Shown here: in pieces, positions 1 through 8,699 of the stretch | How positions within the stretch are numbered: position 1 is the first letter of the stretch | How the letters are laid out: each line of letters starts with the position of its first letter | Source of the DNA: an uncultured Ilumatobacter sp. | GTDB taxonomy: Bacteria; Actinomycetota; Acidimicrobiia; Acidimicrobiales; Ilumatobacteraceae | NCBI GenBank assembly: GCA_937905835.1 | Contig: CALCXK010000127.1 | Coordinates: forward strand, 1 to 64,000 | Direction: 5' to 3' | Length of the DNA stretch: 64,000 nucleotides | Position numbers and translations under genes: made by a program | The notes under the pieces: model-generated | The model's input: the letters and a program-made list of their open reading frames with translations, nothing else | Databases searched by the model: none | What the model was told of the DNA's origin: nothing

Positions 1-260
1 GGGTCGATGGTCGCCAACGCCATTGCTGAGGCTTCCACACTGCCAGCGACGCCGCCACCAACGTCAGATAACGGCATCGTGGTGAGGAGATCCATTTCGG
101 TTAACGAGGTCCCTGAGAAGATCAGTGCATCGACTGCGAGCTGCGCTGCGTTACCTGCAGGGTTTGCTGCGGTTTGAGCGTTCACCGGTTCGACCGGCGT
201 GATGACGGCTCCGATGGCAACGGTGACAGCGAGCAGAGATCTGTTGAAACAATTTCGCAT
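1..260 (-). CDS. Secreted protein of unknown function, N-terminal part only (cut by window edge)
   Basis: An open frame runs leftwards from ATG at 260 off the window edge without a stop (86 codons visible). The first residues, MRNCFNRSLLAVTVAIGAVI, form a typical Sec signal: basic start, hydrophobic core, then an AxA-like site at VNAQ-T near residue 33. What follows is Ala- and Gly-rich and matches no family I recognise. It is transcribed away from the secreted peptidase that starts at 445, so the 184-bp spacer must hold both promoters. The signal peptide is a direct reading; function is unknown because most of the gene is missing. Confidence 0.6.
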   Translation of the reverse strand, partial: MRNCFNRSLLAVTVAIGAVITPVEPVNAQTAANPAGNAAQLAVDALIFSGTSLTEMDLLTTMPLSDVGGGVAGSVEASAMALATID

Positions 261-444
261 GTTTTGAACTGTGAGCGCGTGTGTCGACCTGGCCAGTATG
301 CAAGTGGCTGCAGCTGTCCAGCGGTGATATCAGCGAGGTGCTGCACGGCCAAAAACTGCCCTCGGGTGCGGAACTACGAAGCACGCAACTATCCTTTACG
401 GATGTAAAGTCTTTCGCCGGTCGAGTGAGAAAAGAGAAGGTGTA

Positions 445-2496
445 GTGCGTGGGTCGGCGACGTGTGTGGTGGCAGTGACCTTGAACACGGTTGCGCCGAT
501 GTTGTTCCGTTTAACACACCGACGCGTTGCTCGTTCCCTCGCAGTTCTGTGCGCTGCCGCTGTGGCCTTGGGTGTCACTACTGAAGTTTCACCAGTCGTC
601 AATGCGCAACCGGCGACGACGTCGGCGTTCACACCAACTCAGCCGTGCCGGCTCCTCGACACACGCGACTCTGAGAGCGCACTGCAGGCACGGTCGACGC
701 TCACCATCCAAGCAGCTGTAGAGCGTTGCGGGATCGACCTTGACGCCACCGCAGTGTCTGTCACGGTGGCAGTAACCCAGACCACCGGCGCTGGCTACCT
801 GACTGCGTGGCCTGCCGGTCAAGCAATGCCCACTGCTTCGAGCATCAACTGGACGCAGTTCACTGACACCATTGCCAACAGTGCAGTACTGGCGCTGTCA
901 ACGAATGGTGAGTTCAACATTTTTGCCTCGCAGACCACTCATGTTGTTGTCGACGTCAACGGCTATTTCACTCCGGCTGCAGCCTCTACCGCTGGACGTT
1001 TCGTAGCCGTCGACGCTCGCCGCTTGATTGACACCCGTCAAGGCGGCCGGCCAGCTCCCGGCGGCGTTGTTACCGTTGCGCTTCCGTCGGGTGTTCCAGA
1101 TGACGCTGTTGCATTGGCTGTCACGTTGGCGACCACCGAGTCCAGCAGCGCAGGCTATTTCACAGTGTGGGCATCTGGTCAACGTCCGCTCGCATCATCG
1201 CTCAACACTGACGCCAAAGGCCAGACACGCATTGCAGGACAGATCGTCAAGGTTGCTGCCGGGGGATTCAAAGTGTTCTCCTCGGCAGGAGATCATGTGA
1301 TTGTCGACGTCACCGGGTATTTCACGGGGCCTTCAGCTGTGGTGTCAGCGGACGGGTTGTTCATCTCGTCGACGCCAACACGTCTTGTCGACACGCGCAG
1401 TGATGGTGAGCAGCTGTGGCGGGGAGGGACGCGAGAGTTTGCTACCAGTACCGTCACGAACGGCCCTGCTGCGGCAGTCGTTGCGAACTGGACAATCACT
1501 GAACCCGACGCCGAAGGCTTCGTTGTCAGCTACCCGGCGCGTACCGTACGCCCCTCGACGGCGACGGTGCATTCCGGAGCGTCGTCATCAACTGTTGCGA
1601 GCATGGGTGTAGTGCCTGTGTCGACATCAGGAGTCGCTGCGTACTCGCTGAACGGCTCAGAGCTCGTTGTTGATGTGACCGGCTGGTTTACCGGCACCCC
1701 GAAAACCACGACCGCACCTGCCCCGATCAATGAGAAGCCGCCTGTGCCTCCGTACCCGAGTGGGGCGTGCGACACGATCACAGCAGGCCTCGGTGGTCTG
1801 AACGGGCCAGCGCCCGCTACGTTCCGCCAAATTGGAACGTCGGTACAAGGACGTCCAATCATTGCTGAATACTGGGGGCCGGCAAACGCGTCCAAGGTTG
1901 TCATCGCTGTCGCACAGGTTCACGGCAACGAATGTTCGCCGCAGCTGCTTATTGACGAGGTCCGTACCAACCCACCGACTGCGTATGGGATGTGGTTGAT
2001 ACCGACCATGAATCCGGACGGTCATGCTGCCTATACGCGTCGCAACGCAAACGGTGTCGACCTCAATGCAGATGGACGCAACCATTCTCAGCCTGAAACG
2101 CAGGCGTTGATGGCCTTCACTGCGGAAATTAAACCGGCACTGACCGTCCATGTCCATTCGCCGAACGGCACTATTGGCTGGTACGGCACCGGTCGATACC
2201 AGCGTGGTGCACCGTCAGCGTCGGGTGCGGTCCTGTCGGAGCGCGTGGCGCGCATCGTGTCAGAAAACACGGGTCTGCAGTTCACTGGTGCAGGTGCCCG
2301 TCTTGGTTCGAACTGGTTTTTGTGGCAAGGCCAGCAAGCAGTGTGGCCGGGTGGCGAGTCGGTACTCGTCGAGCTCCACGCTGTTGCCCGCTACGAGGCC
2401 CCTTACGCTGACCCGCGCCCACGAGCTTTGAGCGTCAACGCAGTACGAGCACAAGCTCAAGCCGTCATGGCTGCACTCGACACAACGCTGCGGTAA
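445..2496 (+). CDS. Secreted M14-type zinc carboxypeptidase-like protein with three N-terminal surface repeats
   Basis: Exported protein. A signal peptide (RSLAVLCAAAVALG core, ending VNAQP) is followed by three repeats of about 130 residues. Each opens with a RLLDTR/RLIDTR/RLVDTR motif and closes with VDVNGYF/VDVTGYF/VDVTGWF; this repeat is common on actinobacterial secreted proteins. After a Pro/Thr linker comes a metallocarboxypeptidase-like domain: HGNE (H493, E496) as the zinc HxxE pair, NPDG, RNANGVDLN, HVH (H569/H571) holding the third ligand, and VELHA (E643) as candidate catalytic Glu. GTG 445 has AGAAGG just upstream; ATG 499 is an alternative start with a shorter signal. Likely role is extracellular peptide or amide cleavage; the substrate is not readable. 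Confidence 0.8.
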   Translation: MRGSATCVVAVTLNTVAPMLFRLTHRRVARSLAVLCAAAVALGVTTEVSPVVNAQPATTSAFTPTQPCRLLDTRDSESALQARSTLTIQAAVERCGIDLDATAVSVTVAVTQTTGAGYLTAWPAGQAMPTASSINWTQFTDTIANSAVLALSTNGEFNIFASQTTHVVVDVNGYFTPAAASTAGRFVAVDARRLIDTRQGGRPAPGGVVTVALPSGVPDDAVALAVTLATTESSSAGYFTVWASGQRPLASSLNTDAKGQTRIAGQIVKVAAGGFKVFSSAGDHVIVDVTGYFTGPSAVVSADGLFISSTPTRLVDTRSDGEQLWRGGTREFATSTVTNGPAAAVVANWTITEPDAEGFVVSYPARTVRPSTATVHSGASSSTVASMGVVPVSTSGVAAYSLNGSELVVDVTGWFTGTPKTTTAPAPINEKPPVPPYPSGACDTITAGLGGLNGPAPATFRQIGTSVQGRPIIAEYWGPANASKVVIAVAQVHGNECSPQLLIDEVRTNPPTAYGMWLIPTMNPDGHAAYTRRNANGVDLNADGRNHSQPETQALMAFTAEIKPALTVHVHSPNGTIGWYGTGRYQRGAPSASGAVLSERVARIVSENTGLQFTGAGARLGSNWFLWQGQQAVWPGGESVLVELHAVARYEAPYADPRPRALSVNAVRAQAQAVMAALDTTLR

Positions 2497-2544
2497 GCAT
2501 CATCGCCTACCGGACAACATTGTTTTCAGGGCGGATTCGGTGCT

Positions 2545-3189
2545 TTGACGAATTCTGTCCGCGATACTCCAAGAGTGGGAACAGTTTCGGTGCCCGACAC
2601 CACCTCTGATCAGCCGGTGGTCCTGCTTGTCGAGGACGACAAGATGCTGACGGAACTACTCAGTGAGGCACTGACCTCGAGCGGGTACGCAGTCGTGGGG
2701 GCCAGGTCGGGCCTCGACGCCATCCAGTTACTTAAATCGAGCCACATCGATTTGGTGTGTACCGACGTACATCTCGATGGACCGTTGACCGGCCTCGAGG
2801 TTGCGCACTTCGCACATTCCGCCAACCCGAGAATGCCGGTGGTGTTCTCGACCGGTATGCGTTTAAACGTCGAAGAGATAGGGCTCCCTGGCGAGTTCGT
2901 GGGCTCTTTAGCTAAGCCGTACAAGCTGTCGGAACTACTCGACATCTTCTCGGATCTACTTGCCAAGGCCCGCCAAAGTCCTTTGAATTCCGAGTCGGCT
3001 GAACCCCACTGCGCCCACACCTGGCACGACCTACGCAACTACTACGCGACCCGCCAACTGGCGGCCGACGTAGGAATCCAACTCGTTTCTCAAGCACTCG
3101 GACACAGCTCACCACGAATCACCTGGGATATCTACATCGGCAACGACGGCAGCTCCGTCGACGCAAGCGAAGCAATCTGGGGTAACTAA
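2545..3189 (+). CDS. Response-regulator receiver domain fused in frame to the tail of a tyrosine recombinase
   Basis: Residues about 25-145 form a CheY-like receiver: VVLLVEDDK with the acidic pair, the phospho-acceptor in VCTDVHLDG, and the conserved Lys in LAKPYK. From about residue 152 the sequence becomes the end of a phage-type integrase: HDLR, LGHSS and a terminal WDIY, the Arg/His/Tyr set of the recombinase C-terminal box. The rest of the recombinase catalytic domain (first Arg, Lys) is missing, so recombination activity is very unlikely. The TTG start at 2545 is weakly supported; GTG at 2581 or 2590 would also keep the receiver. Read as a chimera formed when a decaying integrase was joined to a receiver gene. 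The nearby tRNA-Thr fits a former integration site. Confidence 0.7.
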   Translation: MTNSVRDTPRVGTVSVPDTTSDQPVVLLVEDDKMLTELLSEALTSSGYAVVGARSGLDAIQLLKSSHIDLVCTDVHLDGPLTGLEVAHFAHSANPRMPVVFSTGMRLNVEEIGLPGEFVGSLAKPYKLSELLDIFSDLLAKARQSPLNSESAEPHCAHTWHDLRNYYATRQLAADVGIQLVSQALGHSSPRITWDIYIGNDGSSVDASEAIWGN

Positions 3190-3323
3190 CGCCGACTCAA
3201 TCGGTGCGGCTCATTGCACCAGAGTTCAGGTGCAGCAGACCCGATTGCCAAATTTTTGCGACGCCTATAAAAAGCTGGTCGACAGTGAATTCCGATGCCG
3301 AACCGCGTAGTTCTTGCGATGCT

Positions 3324-3710
3324 TCAGAATGACAGTGTCGTGTCGGCCAGGGCGCTCATTGCAACCACACCAGGCGGTCCGCTCCACTCCAGGTCCAGAC
3401 CCTCGGCGAGCACCTCGTCGGCATTGTCCGGAGTGACCCCGACCACAGCCTGCGATCCGGTCGAGCATGCAATCGATGCCCCTGACGCCAACTGATCCAA
3501 CATTGCCCTAGAGGCACCATCTGGCATCCCGACCCTTGAGTCAATCGCGTTGATGTAGTCGGCGTGCAGCAACTTGACCGAGTGCGAGGCAAAGAACGTC
3601 TGCACCTGATGGCCATCGCTGACCGCTTGCGCCGCGCACGCCAACCCGACGACACACTTGCGCGGATCAACATCCGGATCGGTCGAGAACATAACGAAGA
3701 ACTTCGCCAC
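3324..3710 (-). CDS. DsrE/DsrF-like family protein
   Basis: A 128-residue single-domain protein opening with a beta-strand (AKFFVMFSTDPD) and a DPRKCVVGLACAAQAVSDGHQVQTFF segment typical of DsrE-like alpha/beta folds, followed by a Gly/Ser-rich half (CSTGSQAVVG). DsrE-like proteins are small cytosolic proteins tied to sulfur transfer or of unknown role. Two cysteines are present (in RKCVVG and IACSTG) but there is no adjacent dsr or tus gene. GTG start at 3710 with GAGG just upstream. It lies 97 bp downstream of the 100-residue gene at 3808-4110 on the same strand and may be cotranscribed with it. Family call is fairly secure; biochemical role is open. Confidence 0.65.
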   Translation of the reverse strand: MAKFFVMFSTDPDVDPRKCVVGLACAAQAVSDGHQVQTFFASHSVKLLHADYINAIDSRVGMPDGASRAMLDQLASGASIACSTGSQAVVGVTPDNADEVLAEGLDLEWSGPPGVVAMSALADTTLSF

Positions 3711-3807
3711 CTCCGCCTCAGCCTTCTGGTAAAAAGTCGGTGAGGGTAACTTTCCCCTCAGGGTTGCACCGAAATGAAGCTACCGAAATCGTTGACATGT
3801 GTCTCCT

Positions 3808-4110
3808 TTAACTCGCCATCAGTTTCATCATGTCCTCAGTGGACACGAATGGGCCGGATGACTCAACTTCGAATAGTTGTTCCGCCGCGAGTCGTGCAAT
3901 GACCCGAGATGATGATTCAACATCTGGATAGGTGTTGACATTGATGAATTTGCCAATTCCTGCAGCGAAACCTCCGACGATGGTCTCAGCATTGCCTTCG
4001 CCGAGGATTTCGAACTGCCGGGTGATGAGGGCGTTCCATTGATCAGAACCCATGGCAACGCCGTCGTAAGCGCGACCAGGTCGGCCGATTGAGAAAGACG
4101 TGTAACTCAC
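3808..4110 (-). CDS. Conserved-looking small protein of unknown function
   Basis: A 100-residue soluble protein with no signal peptide, no membrane segment and no cysteines. I do not recognise a family. The start is well supported: GTG at 4110 lies six bases after AGGAGA. Composition is balanced, with a Gly-rich middle (IVGGFAAGIGKF) and an acidic C-terminus (STEDMMKLMAS). It precedes the DsrE-like gene on the same strand, so the two may act together. Both sit between a recombinase-tail fusion and a tRNA, so they may be cargo of a former integrated element; that is inference only. Confidence 0.55.
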   Translation of the reverse strand: MSYTSFSIGRPGRAYDGVAMGSDQWNALITRQFEILGEGNAETIVGGFAAGIGKFINVNTYPDVESSSRVIARLAAEQLFEVESSGPFVSTEDMMKLMAS

Positions 4111-4441
4111 GATGATCTCCTAGTTGTAAATAGTTATGAGTGAAGTATGTCACCTATCTTGGTGGCATGCCGAAGCCAGCTCTCTGGCAGCCAACTGAAT
4201 CGCCCTGGGTTCGTTGGCGGCTCTGAAGCGCCCCGGGTTTGATGACCGCCCAAATCGGCTGTTTCGAACGCTGTCCCACAGCTGTCCCACAAATAACGAC
4301 GAATAGCGGTAAATCGTGGAGAGCTGGGGGGACACCGATGACGGGCCGTGGCGCCGTGTGGAGCGAGAGCTCGAACATCGGAAAGCCATACAGTACAAGG
4401 GAAACGCAGACGCTGTATGGTGTTCAGCGTGACTCGGAATT
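4111..4441. other. Gene-free stretch between the small gene and tRNA-Thr
   Basis: No gene is convincing here. It contains a direct repeat of CTGTCCCACA (around 4271-4290) and a short Gly/Pro-coding-like segment readable on the minus strand without family features. It lies directly beyond the 3' end of the tRNA, which is where integrases insert. It is best regarded as possible remnant sequence of an old integrated element. I could not find a second copy of the tRNA 3' end that would mark the other attachment site. Confidence 0.35.
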
Positions 4442-4517
<76 letters not shown>

Positions 4518-4783
4518 GGGACCGGTCGAAAAGGTGGGAGAAAACCCCCGTCGTCTCGTTGACCGGACTGCGAGTCGGAAGCGTACCGTTGAAGAACCGT
4601 CGTGCCGACCATGTTTCGGGGCACTGTCACATTGAGCGATCACGCATGGTCGCACTGCCGATCCGGCCTACCGGAGGGGAACGTCGCAGATGCCTGAACA
4701 GGACAAATGGGGTCACGAGTGAAGCGCCTCGTGCTGTGGCCGACTCCAAAATCACTGGCTCAATGCAACAGTGCCGTGGCGGT

Positions 4784-4990
4784 TCAACTGTCGAGGTCGG
4801 CGGTGACCTGCGCGATCTTGACCTGTGCGTTGGAGATCTTCTCCCTGCACAACGTGATCAGCTCGCTTGCTCGGGCGACTCGGTCGGCCAGATGGTCGAC
4901 GTCGACGTCGGAGCCTTCGAGCTCTCGCAGGATCTTGTCGAGTTCGTCGAGTGCAGCTGCGTAGCCGGGTTGTTCGCTGGTGTCAGGCAT
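4784..4990 (-). CDS. xseB: Exodeoxyribonuclease VII small subunit
   Basis: A 68-residue helical protein with the family pattern YAAALDELDKILRELEG followed by a second helix (RASELITLCREKISNAQ). It forms the small subunit of cytosolic ExoVII, which degrades single-stranded DNA in both directions. Its start overlaps the last 8 bp of xseA, the usual operon order with likely translational coupling. Length is normal for the family. Confidence 0.93.
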   Translation of the reverse strand: MPDTSEQPGYAAALDELDKILRELEGSDVDVDHLADRVARASELITLCREKISNAQVKIAQVTADLDS

Positions 4991-6341
4991 CGGTGTTTTC
5001 TTTCAGGTGCGTGGCGCGGACAGTACTGGTGATGGTGCCGTCAGCGAGTGTGGTGGTGAGGACGTCGTTGACGCCGAGATCTGCGGTCGAGCGAACGAGA
5101 TCGCCCGCTGCGTTATGGGTGATGGTCCACCCGCGAGCGAGCTGCACGGTGGGATCAAGTGCGCCGACGCGAGCGGCGAGCACGTCGAGCCGTTGCGCCC
5201 AGCGTTCCAGCAGATCGGTGGGCCGTTCGAGCAGGCGGGTTGACGCGCGGTCGAGACGTTCGATCGACTTGTCGAGTGCGGCGGGGCCGCTTCGAGCCAG
5301 GCGATCGACACGCATCTTCAACCGTTCGTCGGACCGTTCGACCGCGGCGTGTGTGCGTCGTGCGATGCGATGCGCTGCTTCAGAGAGGTCGTTTGCGGCA
5401 TCGCTGAGCGCGACCTGGCTGTGTTGGACGATCGAAGCAAACGCCTGCTCGGTGTCACCGACGTAGCGCTGGGCTCGCTCGATCAACGCACCAGCGCATG
5501 CGGTCGGCGTCTTCAGTGCAGTGTGAGCCACCTCGTCGGCGACACTCCGGTCGACTTCGTGGCCCAAACCGGTCAGCACCGGTAGAGGGCAGGCAGCGAT
5601 TGTCCGAGCGATTTTCTCGGAGTCAAAGACAGCAAGTTCGTTTCGTGCACCACCACCGCGGATGACGACGATCGCATCGAGGTCGTCGCGCAGCGCGAAC
5701 TGAGCAATGGCAGCAGTGACCATGTTCTCAGCCATGTCGCCCTGGACCCGGACGTCGGCGACACTGAGCTGGAATCCGATCCCGCTCCGTTCCAGTTCGT
5801 CTGTGAAGTCGTGCCACGCAGCCGTGCCGACACTGGTGACGACACCGACCCGCAACGGCACGGGCGACATCTGAACTCGACGGTTTGTGTCGAGTAGGCC
5901 CTCGGTGGTGAGTCGGCGCAGCACCTCGTCGCGCGACTGGGCGATGTCGCCAATGGTGAACTTCGGATCAAGATTCGCCATCTTGAACCCGAGTCGGCCG
6001 CCCTGGGCCCAAAAGTCGAGGTCGCCGTTGATGCGGACGTTGAGCCCGTCGCGGAGTTCGAGGCGGAATTTGCGCAGTAGCGGAGCCAGCCGCTGCTTGG
6101 TTGGGGCGAACAACTGGACGTTGAGGACGGCCTTGCCATTGTTGCCCTCTTCGATCAGCGAAAAGTAGGTGTGGGCCCCGCGGTTCGACAGATCGCTGAT
6201 TTCGCCGCGAACCCAGATTCCTCCTCGGAAACCACGACGCAGTTGGTGGTTGATCGCCTCGGCCAACTCGCCGACGGTGAACGTGGGGTCGGCGGACTCG
6301 TCAGGAACGATGTCGTCGAAGTCGAAGGCGGGCTGGCTCAC
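4983..6341 (-). CDS. xseA: Exodeoxyribonuclease VII large subunit
   Basis: Catalytic subunit of ExoVII (about 452 residues from GTG 6341). An N-terminal OB-fold (FTVGELAEAINHQL, GEISDLSN, AHTYFSL) is followed by the nuclease core with VGVVTSVGTAAWHDF, IVVIRGGGARNELAVFD and GLGHEVDRSVADEVAH, then a long coiled-coil region and a C-terminal segment with LARGWTI. The frame is open upstream to 6518, but that part overlaps the end of rmuC and is compositionally foreign, so GTG 6341, 10 bp after the rmuC stop, is chosen. It is the middle gene of the rmuC-xseA-xseB operon. Confidence 0.93.
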   Translation of the reverse strand: MSQPAFDFDDIVPDESADPTFTVGELAEAINHQLRRGFRGGIWVRGEISDLSNRGAHTYFSLIEEGNNGKAVLNVQLFAPTKQRLAPLLRKFRLELRDGLNVRINGDLDFWAQGGRLGFKMANLDPKFTIGDIAQSRDEVLRRLTTEGLLDTNRRVQMSPVPLRVGVVTSVGTAAWHDFTDELERSGIGFQLSVADVRVQGDMAENMVTAAIAQFALRDDLDAIVVIRGGGARNELAVFDSEKIARTIAACPLPVLTGLGHEVDRSVADEVAHTALKTPTACAGALIERAQRYVGDTEQAFASIVQHSQVALSDAANDLSEAAHRIARRTHAAVERSDERLKMRVDRLARSGPAALDKSIERLDRASTRLLERPTDLLERWAQRLDVLAARVGALDPTVQLARGWTITHNAAGDLVRSTADLGVNDVLTTTLADGTITSTVRATHLKENTDA

Positions 6342-6351
6342 TGCGCTCGAT

Positions 6352-7620
6352 TCAATCAGGCGCGAGCGTAGGCGAGGCCCCGAGTTGGCCGACGGTGCCG
6401 CCGACGTGTGTCTCGTTTTCGTCTTCGTCCTCATCGCCGGCGAACAGTTCGCCGTCGACCGGCAGGCCCCGCTGCTGGCGGATACCGTCGAGTTCACGCA
6501 GCGGGCGTTCCAGGGCACGACGACGGGTGCCGGCCAATGCCTCGAACTCCTTATCGACGGCTTCGAAGCGCTTCTTGACCTTGTCGACTTGGTCGGAGTA
6601 ATTCGTCCACTGCGTACCGAACTTGCCGATCAGCTGCAGGATTTGGTCGCTGGTCTTCTCGATCATGAAGTTGTCGAATGCCTGGCGGATGACGCCGAGG
6701 AATGCGAACAGCGTCAGTGGCGAGCACATGACGATCTGCTGCTTCATTGCATCATCGAGCAGGCCTGGATCGTGCTCGTGAATGAAGCTGGTGAGCTGCT
6801 CGTTCGGGATGAAGAGGAGTACGGAGTCAACGGCCTGCTGGTTGCCGGTGTTGCCGTAATCGCGCTTGGCCAGTTCCTTGACGCGCATGCGGACGTCGCT
6901 GAGGAATTTCTTGGTGTGCGTTTCGCGTTCGGCGTCCGTGTCGGCTTCGAGGTAGCGCAGATAGGACGCCATCGGGAACTTGACGTCCATGTAGAGCGCG
7001 TGATCCTTGGGCATCGGGAACGTGTAATCGGGTCGGCCGGTGGCGCCGTCGATCTGGGTCTGCTTGAAGTAATTCGTGTTCTCCACGAAGCCAGCCATGC
7101 GCAGAACGTCTTCAGCCATGCGCTCACCCCATTGGCCGCGAGCCTGAGGGTTGGCGATCGCAGTACGTAACGCCTGTGCCGACTCGGCAACTGCAGCGGC
7201 GCCTTCGGCGTGCGCCTTCAACGATGTCTCGACTGCACCGAACTTCTCGGCGCTGGTCTTGCCGAGAGCATTGACCAGGTCGGTCAACTTCGACAGCTCG
7301 TTTCGCATCTCGCCGTGGACCTGGTCGAGCCGTGTGTCGATGATGTCTTTTTTCGCTGCCAGATCAGCGCTGGCGAGCTTTGCGGCGGCCCCAAATTGCT
7401 CTCCGTTCAATATGGCAGTATGAGCGACGGCGGCCGATACGGCAGCGTCACGTTCTTCGGTGGCCTGCTGGCGCACGGCGGCAACCGCACCCTGGACAGC
7501 GCTGTCGATCGACGCCTGCAGGGCCTCGACGGTCGTTGCCTGTCGGAATGCGAAGAAGTAAGCCGCTGCGACTGCGCAGCCGGCGAGCACGAGGCTCAAC
7601 ACGATGATGACGATGAACAT
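6352..7620 (-). CDS. rmuC: RmuC family DNA recombination protein
   Basis: About 422 residues: an N-terminal membrane anchor (FIVIIVLSLVLAGCAVAAAYF), a coiled-coil region, then the RmuC nuclease-like domain with RGQWGERMAEDVLRMAGF, GRPDYTF, DVKFPMASYLRYLEA and SVLLFIPNE. RmuC limits rearrangements at inverted repeats, and in some systems works with exonucleases, which suits its place directly in front of xseA-xseB. Start is ATG 7620; an in-frame GTG lies at 7629. An acidic tail (GDEDEDENE) closes the protein. Confidence 0.9.
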   Translation of the reverse strand: MFIVIIVLSLVLAGCAVAAAYFFAFRQATTVEALQASIDSAVQGAVAAVRQQATEERDAAVSAAVAHTAILNGEQFGAAAKLASADLAAKKDIIDTRLDQVHGEMRNELSKLTDLVNALGKTSAEKFGAVETSLKAHAEGAAAVAESAQALRTAIANPQARGQWGERMAEDVLRMAGFVENTNYFKQTQIDGATGRPDYTFPMPKDHALYMDVKFPMASYLRYLEADTDAERETHTKKFLSDVRMRVKELAKRDYGNTGNQQAVDSVLLFIPNEQLTSFIHEHDPGLLDDAMKQQIVMCSPLTLFAFLGVIRQAFDNFMIEKTSDQILQLIGKFGTQWTNYSDQVDKVKKRFEAVDKEFEALAGTRRRALERPLRELDGIRQQRGLPVDGELFAGDEDEDENETHVGGTVGQLGASPTLAPD

Positions 7621-7805
7621 GGTGCCCACCGTACGGATGCAGTGTCACAGAGTTGCGGACGCTCCGTCGGCCGGGGTCACGGGCGCGTCGATCTGCCGTC
7701 GCAATTGCGCCGAGACGGCGACGTGACACATCTCTCCACTCTTGTGACAATCGTTCACCTGATGTTGGTGTTCCGGTCCAACGGCGCCCGTTACGGTCCG
7801 TCACC

Positions 7806-8648
7806 ATGGCTGTTACCTCCAGCATCACTGAACCGAACGTCGACGCACTCGCCATCGTGGAACACGCTGACCGCGTCGTTCCCCTCGAGTCGGCCTTCAA
7901 CTTTCGTGACCTCGGTGGCTACGTTCTCGGCAACGGCCAAACCATCGAGTGGGGTCGACTGTTCCGTGCTGATGGTCTCTCTCGCTTGAACGACCACGAC
8001 ATTGATGTCGTCGACGCACTCGGTATCCGCACCGTCGTCGACCTTCGCACCTCCAACGAGATCGTGCAGCGCGGCGCCTTTCCCGTCGCCAAGTATCCGG
8101 TTGCGTTCCACCACCTGTCGATCATCGACGCCACCTGGACCGAGACCGGCGTCCCCGACTTTCCCGAAACCGAGCAGGGCGGTATCGACTTCCTGATCTG
8201 GGCCTACCGAGACATGTTGGGCAACGGCGCCGATCGATTCGCCCAGGCCATTGCCACGCTCGCCGTCCCCGGCAGCGGCCCCGCCGTGTTCCACTGTGCC
8301 GCCGGCAAGGACCGCACGGGCATCCTCGCTGCGCTGATTCTCGGTGGCCTGGGAGTGGACCACGAAGTGATTGCTGAAGACTTCGGGCTCACCCGTGACG
8401 GCATGATCCGGATGCGATTGTGGCTGACCGAGCATGCTCCGGAGTCCGCTGCGGATATGAACTCACGTCCGCAGATGATGTTCGGTGCGCACCCCGACGC
8501 CATGCGTCAGATTCTGCGTGACCTCGTCGCCGACCATGGCACGGTGCGCAACTACCTCGCCTCGATCGGCATTGGCGACGCAGTCCTCGCCGACCTCGAA
8601 GCACGTCTGACCCTCGATCAACGACATGTGCTGAGCGGACCTGGTTGA
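7806..8648 (+). CDS. Tyrosine-protein phosphatase family protein (dual-specificity fold)
   Basis: A 280-residue cytosolic protein with the signature HCAAGKDRTG (Cys164, Arg170), preceded by AFNFRDLGGY and LFRADGLSRL, as in the actinobacterial/mycobacterial tyrosine and lipid phosphatase family that includes PtpB. The general acid region and the long insert before the loop are present. ATG 7806 is chosen because the open frame upstream overlaps the divergent rmuC promoter region and shows no homology. The substrate (phosphotyrosine, phosphoserine or phosphoinositide) cannot be told from sequence. Confidence 0.85.
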   Translation: MAVTSSITEPNVDALAIVEHADRVVPLESAFNFRDLGGYVLGNGQTIEWGRLFRADGLSRLNDHDIDVVDALGIRTVVDLRTSNEIVQRGAFPVAKYPVAFHHLSIIDATWTETGVPDFPETEQGGIDFLIWAYRDMLGNGADRFAQAIATLAVPGSGPAVFHCAAGKDRTGILAALILGGLGVDHEVIAEDFGLTRDGMIRMRLWLTEHAPESAADMNSRPQMMFGAHPDAMRQILRDLVADHGTVRNYLASIGIGDAVLADLEARLTLDQRHVLSGPG

Positions 8649-8699
8649 TGGATTTTTCAGACAGATAATCAAGCAGATTTCGGGAGCCGTGCCCCAAGG

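Noticed and set aside
2545..3189. Active tyrosine recombinase
   Set aside because: Lacks the first catalytic Arg and Lys and the core-binding domain; only the tail is present.
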